In this document: positions 55,301-64,000 of the stretch, in pieces
How positions within the stretch are numbered: the stretch's first letter is position 1
How the letters are laid out: each line of letters begins with the position of its first letter
From: Sipunculus nudus
Lineage: Eukaryota; Annelida; Sipuncula; Golfingiida; Sipunculidae
Reading direction: 5' to 3'
NCBI GenBank assembly: GCA_026874595.1
Contig: CM049320.1
Location: forward strand, 45,204,714-45,268,713
DNA: 64,000 nt
Program-made: the position numbers and the translations under genes
The notes under the pieces: generated by a model
The model's input: only the letters and a program-made list of their open reading frames with translations
What the model was told of the DNA's origin: nothing
Database searches by the model: none

Positions 55301-56759
55301 GGAAAATTTGATACAAAAAGTGCAGTATCTCGATAACTACAACACTGATGGTCATGATTTTTGGCATACATATTGATCATGAGCTGTTCCATCAGTTTCT
55401 GCAGAGAGGGTGCGCCACCTCTATTTTTTTAAAATTTTTACGAATTTTTTTTCTCTTTTTTTCGAGACCTTTGAAGATGTGGCCATCTGTTAACAGGGCA
55501 CAAATTGTAACGACTACACCTAGAATCTTCTCTCTTGACATGCAGGGAGGCCCATAAAAAGTCTCCTTAAAAACTTGAAATTAGGTCTCTGTTACCCATA
55601 ACCTCTGAGCTATGGGGCTCCGAAGTACCCCCCAGAATAATGGAAAATTTGATACAAAAGCTCAAGTATCTGAACAATTATTATATTGATCACCATGATT
55701 CTTTGCATGGATATTGATCATGAAATGTTTCATCAGTTTCTGCATTCTGGTGGTGCCACCTGTATTTTTCGATTTTTTTAAGTTTTTTTTCTCCATTTTT
55801 GAAACCTTTTAAGATTTGGTCATCTGTTAACAGGGCACAAATCATATCAACTGGACCTAGAATCTTCTGTCATGACATGCAAGGACGGTCATAAAAAGTC
55901 TATATGGAAACCTGATACAAGGTCTCTGTTACTGATATCCTTTCAGCTATGAGGCTCGGAAGTTCCTCCCAGAATAATGCAAAAATTGATACAATAACTA
56001 ATGCATTGATCACCATGATTGTCCACATTTGTATTGATAATGGCTTGTTTCATCAGTTTCTGTAGTGTAGACTGGTGGTGCCACCTGTATTTTGATTTTT
56101 TAAGAATTTTTTTCTTGATTTTTGAGACCTTTAAACATTTGGTCATCTGTTAACAGGCCACAAATCATAATGACTTGACCTAGAATCTTCTTTCTTAACA
56201 TGCAGGGAGGTCCATGAAACATCTTGGAAACCTGAAATTAGGTCTCTGTTACCCATATCCTTCATGCTCTGGGGCCCCGAAGTACTCCCCAGAATAAAGA
56301 TTTGGTCATCTGTTAACAGAGCACAAATTATAATGACTTGACCTAGAATCTCCTTTCTTGATATGCTGGGAGGCCCCTGAAAAGTCTCCTTGTGACCTGA
56401 AATTACATCTCTGTTACCCATACCCTTCATCCTATGTGGCTTTGAAATACCCCCCAGAATAAACATTTGGTCATCTGTTAACAGGGCACAAATCATAATA
56501 ACTGGACCTAGAATTTTATTTTTTGACATGCTGGGAGACCCCTGAAAAGTCATCTTGTAAACCTTGAAAATAGGTGTCTGTTACCCATATCCTTCATGCT
56601 ACAGAGCTCCATAGTACCCCAATGAATATTGGATGATTTTATACAAAAGGTCAAGTTTGGAAAAAGTATTTCATTCAAATTTGACATTCAGATGATAAAA
56701 TTACTTTTGTCCATGTCTTCCTGGTCAGCTGAGCGTCATGACCCCTGGGTCACTTGTTT
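52367..56759 (+). mobile_element. Family A element with eleven-unit 337-bp tandem core
   Basis: Head TTTTTAGCTCAGCTGACTG..AGTCATCTGAGCT and a TCCG/TCTG run. Core units, recognised by CATCTGTTAAC..GGCACAAATC, begin near 52446, 52783, 53118, 53455, 53790, 54131, 54468, 54807, 55143, 55484 and 55820 (spacing 335-341 bp), then at 56141, 56304 and 56469 (spacing about 164 bp, from deletion of half the unit). The 3' end is CAGCTGAGC plus CCTGGGTCACTTGTTT. No coding capacity. Confidence 0.92.
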
Positions 56760-56760
56760 A

Positions 56761-57216
56761 TTTAAGCTACGAACTTGACAAATTTGCAAAATTCAGATCT
56801 AATTTTGGGTAAACTATTGAATCTTGATTAAATAAAGTGATATTCCTGAAAAAAAGTCTCTAGCTTCAACAATTCTCATGTTAGGTGAGTAAATATATTT
56901 CCTGATTTTTTTAAAAAATGCATTATATTTGGGCCCATAACTTCAAAATAATACCCAATACTGACTTAATTTTGGTAAGTTCATAGAAAATGTATGGAAG
57001 AATATAGATACTAAATATTATCAAAAATAGATCAGTGGTTTTGATATTAGGCAGCCTTGAAGTGTAACAATGGCTTTTTTATGGAAAACCGAGGTTTTTC
57101 CTTAATATCTCAAAGGAACGAAGTCCTAATGACCCAATTTTCGGTATGGTAGGAGATTTTGGGGACATTTAATTGTATGCAAAATTTTGGATTCGTAGGT
57201 CCAACTGTTTTAAACG
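56761..57216 (-). mobile_element. Family A fragment, inverted
   Basis: Reverse complement of a family A core (compare 37560-37960), truncated on its outer side at GGCACGTTT, where it abuts the env gene. The first bases of its core (CCTGCGTTAACAGGGC) supply the end of the neighbouring env frame. Confidence 0.75.
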
Positions 57217-57223
57217 TGCCCTG

Positions 57224-59443
57224 TTAACGCAGGATTATAACGTTCATGCCAGTCCATAAGCAAGTTGGAAAAAAAACTTTTCCTTGAATTTGGAACTGTG
57301 AGACCCATGCTTTAGCTACAAGTCTCCAATAGGGGGGGAGTGAACCAGCATTAATGATTTTCAGAATAACGCACTCCTCTCCATTTGTAAGTTCAAGGAA
57401 AATTTTGGTAGTTTTAGTGGCATGTTGCTTCTTGTATATCTTTAAAAATGCATATATTATCAAAAGTAGTAAAATTGCAAAGGTTAACACATCATTATGA
57501 GAAATCTGAAAATGGGGACTGTCAGAATAGTTAACTGTGGTTGAGGTAGGAGCTTTCCATATAAAGACTGGGTTTGTCCATAAAGGTGCAGCTCTGGCAA
57601 GTTTTGCAGACTGCAGCAGCACAATTGCACTTCTTAAGCTGTTTACTCTCAAATACAAAACTGTTACAAGACCTGCCATTGATATAGACAAGGCAGTAGT
57701 TGCAGTCATAAAAAAAGTTTGCCAAGACCATGGGGATAGTGTTGGAAGCCATTCACCACTGAAGATTGGGTCATTGCTAGTTTGATAAATGACTTCATTC
57801 CTTTTTGCTTTAACTGCGATACTTTTCAAACTTAGCATTTCCTTGTGATCATTATTTTGCACTGTCTGAAATTTATGCTCATATAGCCTAAACTCTGGAA
57901 TTGAGAGGGTTGCATGGCCAGTGTGTCTCCCTGGATTGATTGTAACTGTTTATCTTCAAAGAAATTGTGAAGAACCGCTAAGTTAACTGGATGTAGGAAG
58001 ATATTTTTGCCATGAACACAATTATTTATTCTAGGTGCTACAAGGAATTTATTTATCATGATGCTACAGGTGCATGTGATGTGCATGATACAGTACATGC
58101 AGCCTTGTAAATGCATTGGTTTTTCATGATCATAACAGTTAAGAATTATTTTGGAAATATTTGACAATAAAACTTGACCAGGAGCTACCTCCAATATAAA
58201 TGTTTTGATACCTTTTGGCATGAAGTGAAAATTACACAGACGTTTTACATTTTGTGACTCTTGAAACAGTATGGCACTCAAGCATGTCAGCGACTCTTTT
58301 TTCTGAGAGGGAATAAGAAGAGGGCAATGTTTCTTTATAGTGCCATAACACTGTTCATACTCGAATTTGGGTAGTTCTGCAAAATGTGTTTCATGGTGGT
58401 TAACTGCAATGTGTTTGACCTTTCGGATCAAATGTGTTGCATGATCTGAACTATTGTGAACTGCCAAACAATGTGAAAAATCGGAAGACCTGAAATGTTT
58501 GTTTTGGTGTTGTTATAGGAACATTTAATGTAATGAAAATTGTATTATTTTGTCTGACAAAGCTGAATTTACTGACTTTGTAATAGAAATCTAATGCTAA
58601 GGTGGAAACTGAAAATGGTTTGTATTTCTTGTGCAGAGAACTGTTTATACTCTTGAGGGCTTTCCTGAGGCTTTCCATTGGAATCAGGTATGGAGACAAT
58701 TTTCCCTGAGCTAACTCTAAGACACTAAACTTCAGTTCAATCAGGTGTTTCTCAATAGCTTTTGCTGCAGTGATCTGATTTATCGCCATTGTAAGAATTA
58801 GAGAATTCTCGTGCTCAATTCTGGGTATGGTACCTTTCAGCAGTTCTCCCAGTTGTTTAATCATTTTATGGTTGTCTGTGATAGCAGACATGGCATTAGA
58901 CATGCGCTGATTTTCTGATGACATGAAACTGCTAAGGATGGACGATTGTTTGTTGAACCTGTAGCCAATTCTTTTTGGTGTTTAATAGTGGAGATAAGAT
59001 GGGATTGCAGTACCTTAAGGTCCTGTTCTGTAGCCAGACCAAACAGACCTTTAGCAATGTTGCCAAGAAATGGAAGGAGGGAACGGCGACTCCTGACAGT
59101 TTTGCAAGTTATATCAGTGTGAGGGATTAAGGATTTGATCTGACCAACTGTATCTTGTAATTGTTTGGCTACAGCACGTTTCATATTTGACAATTTGCTG
59201 ACCACTGTGGCATATTTCTTGCATAAGGCAAACAAGGTTACATGTTTGTGACAAATATCATCATCCAACAAATCAAGCTCCACTACTGGTAGTGGAATTT
59301 CAAATATCTGTTTCCAATTCTGTTCTGAGTTATCTAATTGTGCCACGTCGGAAAACAACACCATAATTTACTCTCTGGATGGTGTGCTCGTTATTTCCAT
59401 TGGCACCTGCCGCTACAGTCATCATGATAAGAAGAACCACCAT
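57224..59443 (-). pseudogene. env: F-type envelope-like gene, frameshifted
   Basis: A roughly 740-codon envelope-like gene after pol. A short signal-peptide-like stretch starts at 59443 in one frame; the body continues in three others (59364-58861, 58924-58451, 58467-57832, 57862-57224), so there are at least four frame changes. A basic RSRR cleavage site is followed by a Gly-rich hydrophobic fusion-peptide-like stretch (about 59060-59090), the layout of errantivirus/baculovirus F-type proteins. The C-terminal part has two hydrophobic segments, one at about 57690-57740 and one near 57440-57490, with a tail of about 60 residues. The end is truncated or altered at the junction with the inverted family A fragment. 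As read it cannot make an intact protein. Confidence 0.75.
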
Positions 59444-59890
59444 ATAGGAGATGTTGGACTTGCCCACCTCAGATGTTCCTGCATGATGAACCTTAGCAGA
59501 CCATTTTGACGGCTTTGGAACCAGAGTGCTTGTTTCTTTACTGTCACTGTGTTCATCTGTGAAGTGAGAAAAGTGGTATAATGAGCGATGGTGATGGGGT
59601 GAATGACAGGCCAGCTTACATTCACAGGTGTGTTACTGAAAATTTCAGATCTAATCACGTGTACACTTTGAATTTTGTTCAAAACAAAAGTACTAGTAAC
59701 CACCTGAAATATGTAGCTACCTTTGATGCAATTGCAGTGAGTATGAACTGAGATGGACGTCGCTATGTAGCTTAGTAATCATAGATGAACACAGTGTAAC
59801 AGTTGCACTCATAAATTAAAGGCATTCAGCCGAAGCTCTTTAAATGTAAAAAAAAAAAAATCCATAACTATAAAGAAGCATTAACGGCAG
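59444..59890 (-). other. Interval between pol and env
   Basis: Contains a minus-strand open frame (59703-59422, 93 codons) of unknown type that overlaps the env start in another frame. It could be part of env, part of the intergenic leader, or chance. Confidence 0.4.
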
Positions 59891-60212
59891 ACTAGTGCTG
59901 TACAACTGCCTTTAATTCAGCTTTCCGTTTCCTTTTTAGCCCTTTCTGGGTCCTTTCAATATAGTATTGCTGAATCAAATCTTGTGGCAAAGCTGCTGCT
60001 GGTTCCCATGAAGTGCCCAGGAAATTCTTTCATTTGACAAGGAAGATTCTTTCACCTGATTTATTATCCCATTTCAGCAATTTTTGTATTTCATGGAGTT
60101 TTCCAACATTAGGTGCAGTTTGAAACCTGCTTCTATTTTGCCCATTTGCAGAACCCAGATCAGCCTTCTTGGAAAAAGGTTGATTGGAATCAGTCCTGTC
60201 TATATTTGGCAA
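59891..60212 (-). pseudogene. pol: Chromodomain at integrase C-terminus, nonsense mutated
   Basis: After NVGKLHEIQKLLKWDNKSG the frame has ERIFLVK and then TGA near 60030, where a Trp (TGG) is expected in the chromodomain core, followed in frame by KNFLGTSWEPAAALPQDL. The VKW and SWEP blocks with basic residues after them identify a chromodomain. It is the C-terminus of the pol polyprotein of this element. Confidence 0.75.
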
Positions 60213-61620
60213 CTTTGTAGCATTCCTTATACTCGAGTCTGCTGAATGTGGACTGTGTGTTTGAGAGTCTGGCTGGGTGTTTGGTTGAGTGTCTGTGTGT
60301 GTGTGTCTATGTGATTATATACAGGAAGAGAAGTGTCAGCAGAAATGTAAGTAATTTGGTCCAGTGTATCACTTTGTTTTACACAGTCCTGTTCTTTGGC
60401 ATTCTCCAGGTCATCTTGAAGTTGATCAGGACTGAGTTCATCTTGTGAGGTACTCAACGCAGGAGAAAATTTGGGCCTAATCTGGGGGTCACAGTAACTT
60501 TTCAAGCGGTTTGCATGAATTCTGGATCGAACTTGCACATTTGTGTCACATCTGCGAATAAGATATGTGTAATTGGTATCTGCATGCGTGTTGTAATATG
60601 GCCCTGTCCATCTCCTACACAACTTTGGGGAGAGCCCAGGTTTTGTCTTGGCACAATAAAGCCATACAAGCTGACCAACCTTGAAATTAGGCTCCTGAGC
60701 TTTTCTATCATATTAGGATTTGTACCTTTTTTGTGCCTCCGCAATATTTTGTTTTGCCTTTCTTTTTGTTATTTCAAATGACCTCAGAATGGACCTCAAA
60801 CATTCATCATAGTTCTTCCTAGCTAGTTCATGGGGAATAAGAGCTACATCAATGGGTAGCTGAGCTTGTTTTTCCAAAAACTAGTGTGAAGGGGGCAAAC
60901 CTGTGTGAATCTACTGAAGGGGTAACCCTGTAGGCCAGCATGACACTAGGCAGAAGTTCTGCCCAGTTGGATTGGTTTTCATCACAGAAGACACGCAGTG
61001 TTTTGTTGATAGTACTGTTCATCCTCTCACAGGTGGAATTTGTGGCAGGATGGTAGCTACTAGTATGGTAGCGGGTGATTTGAAATATTTTACATAATTC
61101 CTTAATGAGGGCTGACATGAAATTTGTTCCTCTGTCTGACAAAGTGAATTTGGTGCTCCATATCTGCAAATGATTTCATCATAAAAAATTCTAGCTACTT
61201 CTGTTGCCTTTTGTGTTCTCAAAGGAAAAGCTTCACACCAATTTGAAAAGCTGTCGACTACCAGTAGAATGTAAAGGAAACCCTCTTTTGTTTTTCATAA
61301 GGGACCTGCAATATCTATGTGCCATCTGTTGAAGACATCAGTCTTTGGCAAGGGGAGCAAGGGAGCTCTGTGTGACTTGGGAGGATTTTTGGCTTGCTGA
61401 CACTTTAGACAGCTCTGCACGTACTTTTTTATATGTTTGTACATACCTTTTCAATAGTACTTTTGCTTGATGGTCTCATAGGTACGATTTACACCTTGGT
61501 GACCACCTAGCAGCGAGTCATGATAAGACAGTAAAATGTCTTCTCGTGAGCAGCTGGGTACGACAAGCTGCTAGAAGGGTGGACTGTCATCTTCTTTGTT
61601 CCACTGTAAGTGGTATAAAA
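60213..61620 (-). pseudogene. pol: Integrase core and GPY/F module
   Basis: The zinc-binding module (SYHDSLLGGHQGV, later CLKCQQAK) spans two in-frame stops (TAG at the 61571 end and a TGA where YYW is expected). The core has WHIDIAGP (first Asp), then a TGA, a frameshift near 61145, LSDRGTNF (second Asp) and STCERMN (Glu). The C-terminal frame 60622-60227 has a GPY-type block (CRRWTGPYY) and a Thr/Gln-rich tail. All catalytic positions are identifiable but the reading frame is broken in at least four places. Confidence 0.85.
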
Positions 61621-62700
61621 TATTATTGTCAAGCTTGTAGGGGCCTATATCTTCACCTGCCTTTAGCTTCTTGATTATGGGTCCTATTGCATGATCATCT
61701 GATTGTAACTGGGCCACATTCTGTTGGGATTCTGCTGTATCAAAAGAAAGTACTTCTGGTTTGATTTCCTTGGAGTTTACTAGCAAGGAATGGTTAGGTT
61801 TTGTATTTCTTAAATGATGTTTGTATTCTAGCCTGTACTCTGTGCACACTGTGTCTTTCTCAGTTTGGCCCATGTGAGATACTTCTAGGATCTCAGGCTC
61901 AATGTGACTGAGCCACTCAATATCAGGGTGCCATCTCGGAATGGATGGTTCAGTTTGCTCTGCTAAGTCATTGCCTGTGTTTACTGGGCTTTCCTGAGCA
62001 GACTCCTGCTGTGCTGAATACTGGCAACGGCTTAACCATCAGCATTTGGATGCAGTTTCCCTGGCTTGTAATTGACTTCAAAATTATAGCCCTGCAATGT
62101 TACTGCCCATCTACCTAGTCTGCCAGACTTTTCACCCAATGTTTTCGACCATTTCAAGCTAATATGGTCGGTGAAGACCTGAAACTTGTTGTTAGCCAAA
62201 TAGACATGATATTGTTTACAAGCTTCAATGAGTGCAAGACCTTCCTTGTCTTTAACTGGCCAGTTGAGCTCAGAGGCCCTGAGACATCTACCTCCATATG
62301 CTACAACAACTTCCTTGTCATTTTCATCAATCTGACCAAGTACATGCCCTTAGCATATTGTGAGGCATCTGTGTACACTAGGAATTCCTTCTGGAAATTT
62401 GGGTAAGCCAAAATGGGTGCTGATACTAGTGCTTTTTTCAACTGTTCAAAGGAATTTTGATGGAGGTCTGACCACTGAAATTTGACATCTTTTTTTGTCA
62501 GTTCAAATAATGGGCCAGCAATTTTTGAAAAATTCATCACAAATTTCCTGTAGTAGTTACAGGTTGCCAGAAAGGATTTGACCTGTTTCACACACTTTGG
62601 CTGTGCGAATTTGTCAATTGCTGCTGTTTTTGCAGGATCTACATGGATACCTTCTGTGGAAATAATGTGGCCTAAGTATTTTACAGATTTTGCCCCAAAA
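61621..62700 (-). pseudogene. pol: RNase H domain and linker
   Basis: The frame 62591-62301 holds SFLATCNYYRKFVMNFSKIA and YTDASQYAKG, the start of RNase H. After a frameshift near 62340 the remainder continues in another frame (DEND then AYGGRC, then TDH), ending in NADG and a stop, where intact elements have a NADALSR-type end. The region 61571-61873 is the RNase H/integrase linker. Confidence 0.85.
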
Positions 62701-63511
62701 TGACATTTGGTTGGAGTTTCAGATTTGCTAGCTTTAACCTGTCAAACACCTGTTGAATGTGCTGCAAATGCTCTTGAAAGCTTTTAGACAAAACTAGAAT
62801 GTCATCAATATACACAAGGGCACATGACCAATTGAGGCCTTGTAGCACTTCTGACATAACTTTGGAGAAAACTGCAGGACTTCCTGCTAGTCCGAATGGA
62901 AGTCTACAAAAGAAAAATTGGCCATGGTGAGTGACAAATGTTGTCTTGTGTTTTGTCTCCTCATCTAATGGGATTTGCCAGAATCCGCTAGCCAGATCAA
63001 AGACTGAGAAGTACCTGGCCGTAGATTCTGCAATAGTGTCTACAACATCTTCCAGTCTGGGTAAGGGAAAGGAAATGGGTTTGGTAACCTGATTCAGTTT
63101 GCGGTAATCAACAACAAACCTATAGGAGCCACACTTCTTTTTGACTAGGACTACTGGAGATGACCAATCACTCGAAGAAGGTTCAATGATTTTGTTTTCT
63201 AGAATGATTTTACATTGCCTGCAAACTTCTTCTTTCATTTCGGGACTATTTCTATAAAATCTCTGCCTGACTGGGGTTGCATTGCCTGTGTCAATTTTGT
63301 GAGGGGTGACATTAGCTTTGCCTAATTCAGATAAATCTTTTGCAAAGATGTGTCTGTTCCTACCTATGAGAATCAAAAGGTTTGTCTTCTGATTTTCTGT
63401 AAGCTCTGAGTCTTCAAGGCTGAATCCCAGATCTTTGGCAATGCTGATATATTCAGAGTCCAGTAGGTCTTTTGTAGTTGTAGCTACATTAATGCTCACC
63501 TTTTTGTTTTT
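62681..63511 (-). pseudogene. pol: Reverse transcriptase
   Basis: Frame 63499-62681 has YRFVVDYRKLNQVTKPISF, SVFDLASGFWQI and the catalytic box YIDD in LVYIDDILVLSK. An in-frame TAA (63512-63514) separates it from the upstream frame. Near 62700 a single-base loss moves the thumb into another frame (KCHFGAK block). Confidence 0.92.
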
Positions 63512-64000
63512 TTATTCATGAGACGGGCACGTGCAAGACTTGTCTGCTATGTTCATGACTATGTCTGCATTATTCAACATTGTACAGTCAGCTACTGGTG
63601 CATTTTTACATAATTTTATATCAGAGTGTGTCAAATTGAATATTTTGTAACAGGCCTTGTTTCCTTCTAGACTAGATAAGCATTTTGCTCCTAAAATATT
63701 GCCTGCTGTGAATGCATCAATGTGCAAGGCATTCATTACTGGGGGTTCCAGGAAAGCAAAGTGTGATTTGTCTATATGACCATCTATCCACACTGGGATC
63801 AACATTTCAGATCTTGCAGGTAATGTGACATTTTTCACTAATCTAGCTTTTTGCACTAGCTTGTTGATTTTGATCAGTGGCACTGTTGTTTTAAGACCAT
63901 TTTCTTCCAGCTCTAGTAGACTTGTTTTGAGATTAATATTAGCACCAAGGGGCTTTAATACATCCATGCCTAAAATAATAGGGTGGTTCAGATTTTGAAG
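63512..64000 (-). pseudogene. pol: Protease C-terminus and linker, partial
   Basis: Open to the window edge. HPIILGMDVLKPLGANINL is the conserved C-terminal block of a retrotransposon aspartic protease (ILG.D.L). The protease active site and gag lie beyond 64000. The frame continues for about 130 codons of linker to TAA 63512-63514. Confidence 0.8.

Larger units (their letters stand above)
57224..64000 (-). mobile_element. Ty3/gypsy element with chromodomain and env, partial
   Basis: Minus-strand order from the right edge: protease, reverse transcriptase, RNase H, integrase, chromodomain, env. The 5' part (gag, 5' LTR) is outside the window. The 3' LTR is missing: env is cut at about 57224 by the inverted family A fragment. 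Pol carries at least ten stops and frameshifts, so this is an old copy, unrelated in sequence to the 13-kb element beyond shared domains. Confidence 0.9.

Noticed and set aside
9609-56553. Many 60-136 codon minus-strand ORFs in the family A tandem cores
   Set aside because: They repeat with the 337-bp units in changing frames and show no protein family.
52446-56600. Regular repeats considered as a CRISPR array
   Set aside because: Units are 337 bp, contiguous without spacers, and lie in animal DNA between transposon ends.

Overview
This window is animal nuclear DNA, AT-rich and gene-poor, almost certainly from a mollusc and most likely a bivalve. That is inferred from the dense dispersed repeats with palindromic heads followed by TCCG/TCTG runs, which I associate with bivalve genomes; the species is not identified. 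The only cellular gene I can support is on the + strand. Two coding exons (4973-5076 and 42834-42974) match the COMM domain of a COMMD9-like protein and have correct splice sites and compatible phases. If they are consecutive, the intron between them is about 37.8 kb and holds most of the window.

Layout. 1-1265: five units of a 257-bp satellite. 2697-4845: a pogo-like terminus, a dispersed element and a truncated family A element. 4973-5076: penultimate COMMD9 exon. 5195-13004: family A, B and F elements. 13044-21762: a Ty3/gypsy LTR retrotransposon in sense orientation with 99 percent identical LTRs, a chromodomain at the integrase end, broken gag-pol and one intact extra ORF. 21763-28452: dispersed repeats, family A and E elements and a PIF/Harbinger-type MITE. 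28466-29746: a dead pogo/Tigger transposase. 29939-33540: more family elements. 33996-34323: a cluster of NF-I-like palindromes and DR2-like repeats. 34600-36110: a 278-bp tandem array. 36715-41680: a family A element carrying a 1.82-kb TA-target transposon. 42834-42974: last COMMD9 exon, then an apparent 3' UTR with a GCAAAG-rich array. 43597-45560: family A elements. 46275-51130: a 4.85-kb inverted-repeat structure. 52367-56759: a family A element with an eleven-unit 337-bp tandem core. 57224-64000, minus strand: a second, older Ty3/gypsy element running off the right edge, with a chromodomain and an F-type envelope gene.

The main theme is a set of non-autonomous elements (families A-F) that mostly share one plan: a 5' hairpin, a TCYG microsatellite, a tandem or complex core, and a 3' end made of a GACCCATGGGTC-type palindrome followed by CCTTGTTT. 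Family A also has subterminal inverted repeats, and one copy sits in an interrupted repeat whose neighbouring paralogue gives an empty site with no target duplication. This resembles Helentron-related or pearl-type elements; that classification is inference.

No CRISPR array, rRNA gene or intact tRNA gene was seen. Many of the broken reading frames could be real decay or uncorrected indel errors in the assembly; these cannot be separated from sequence alone.
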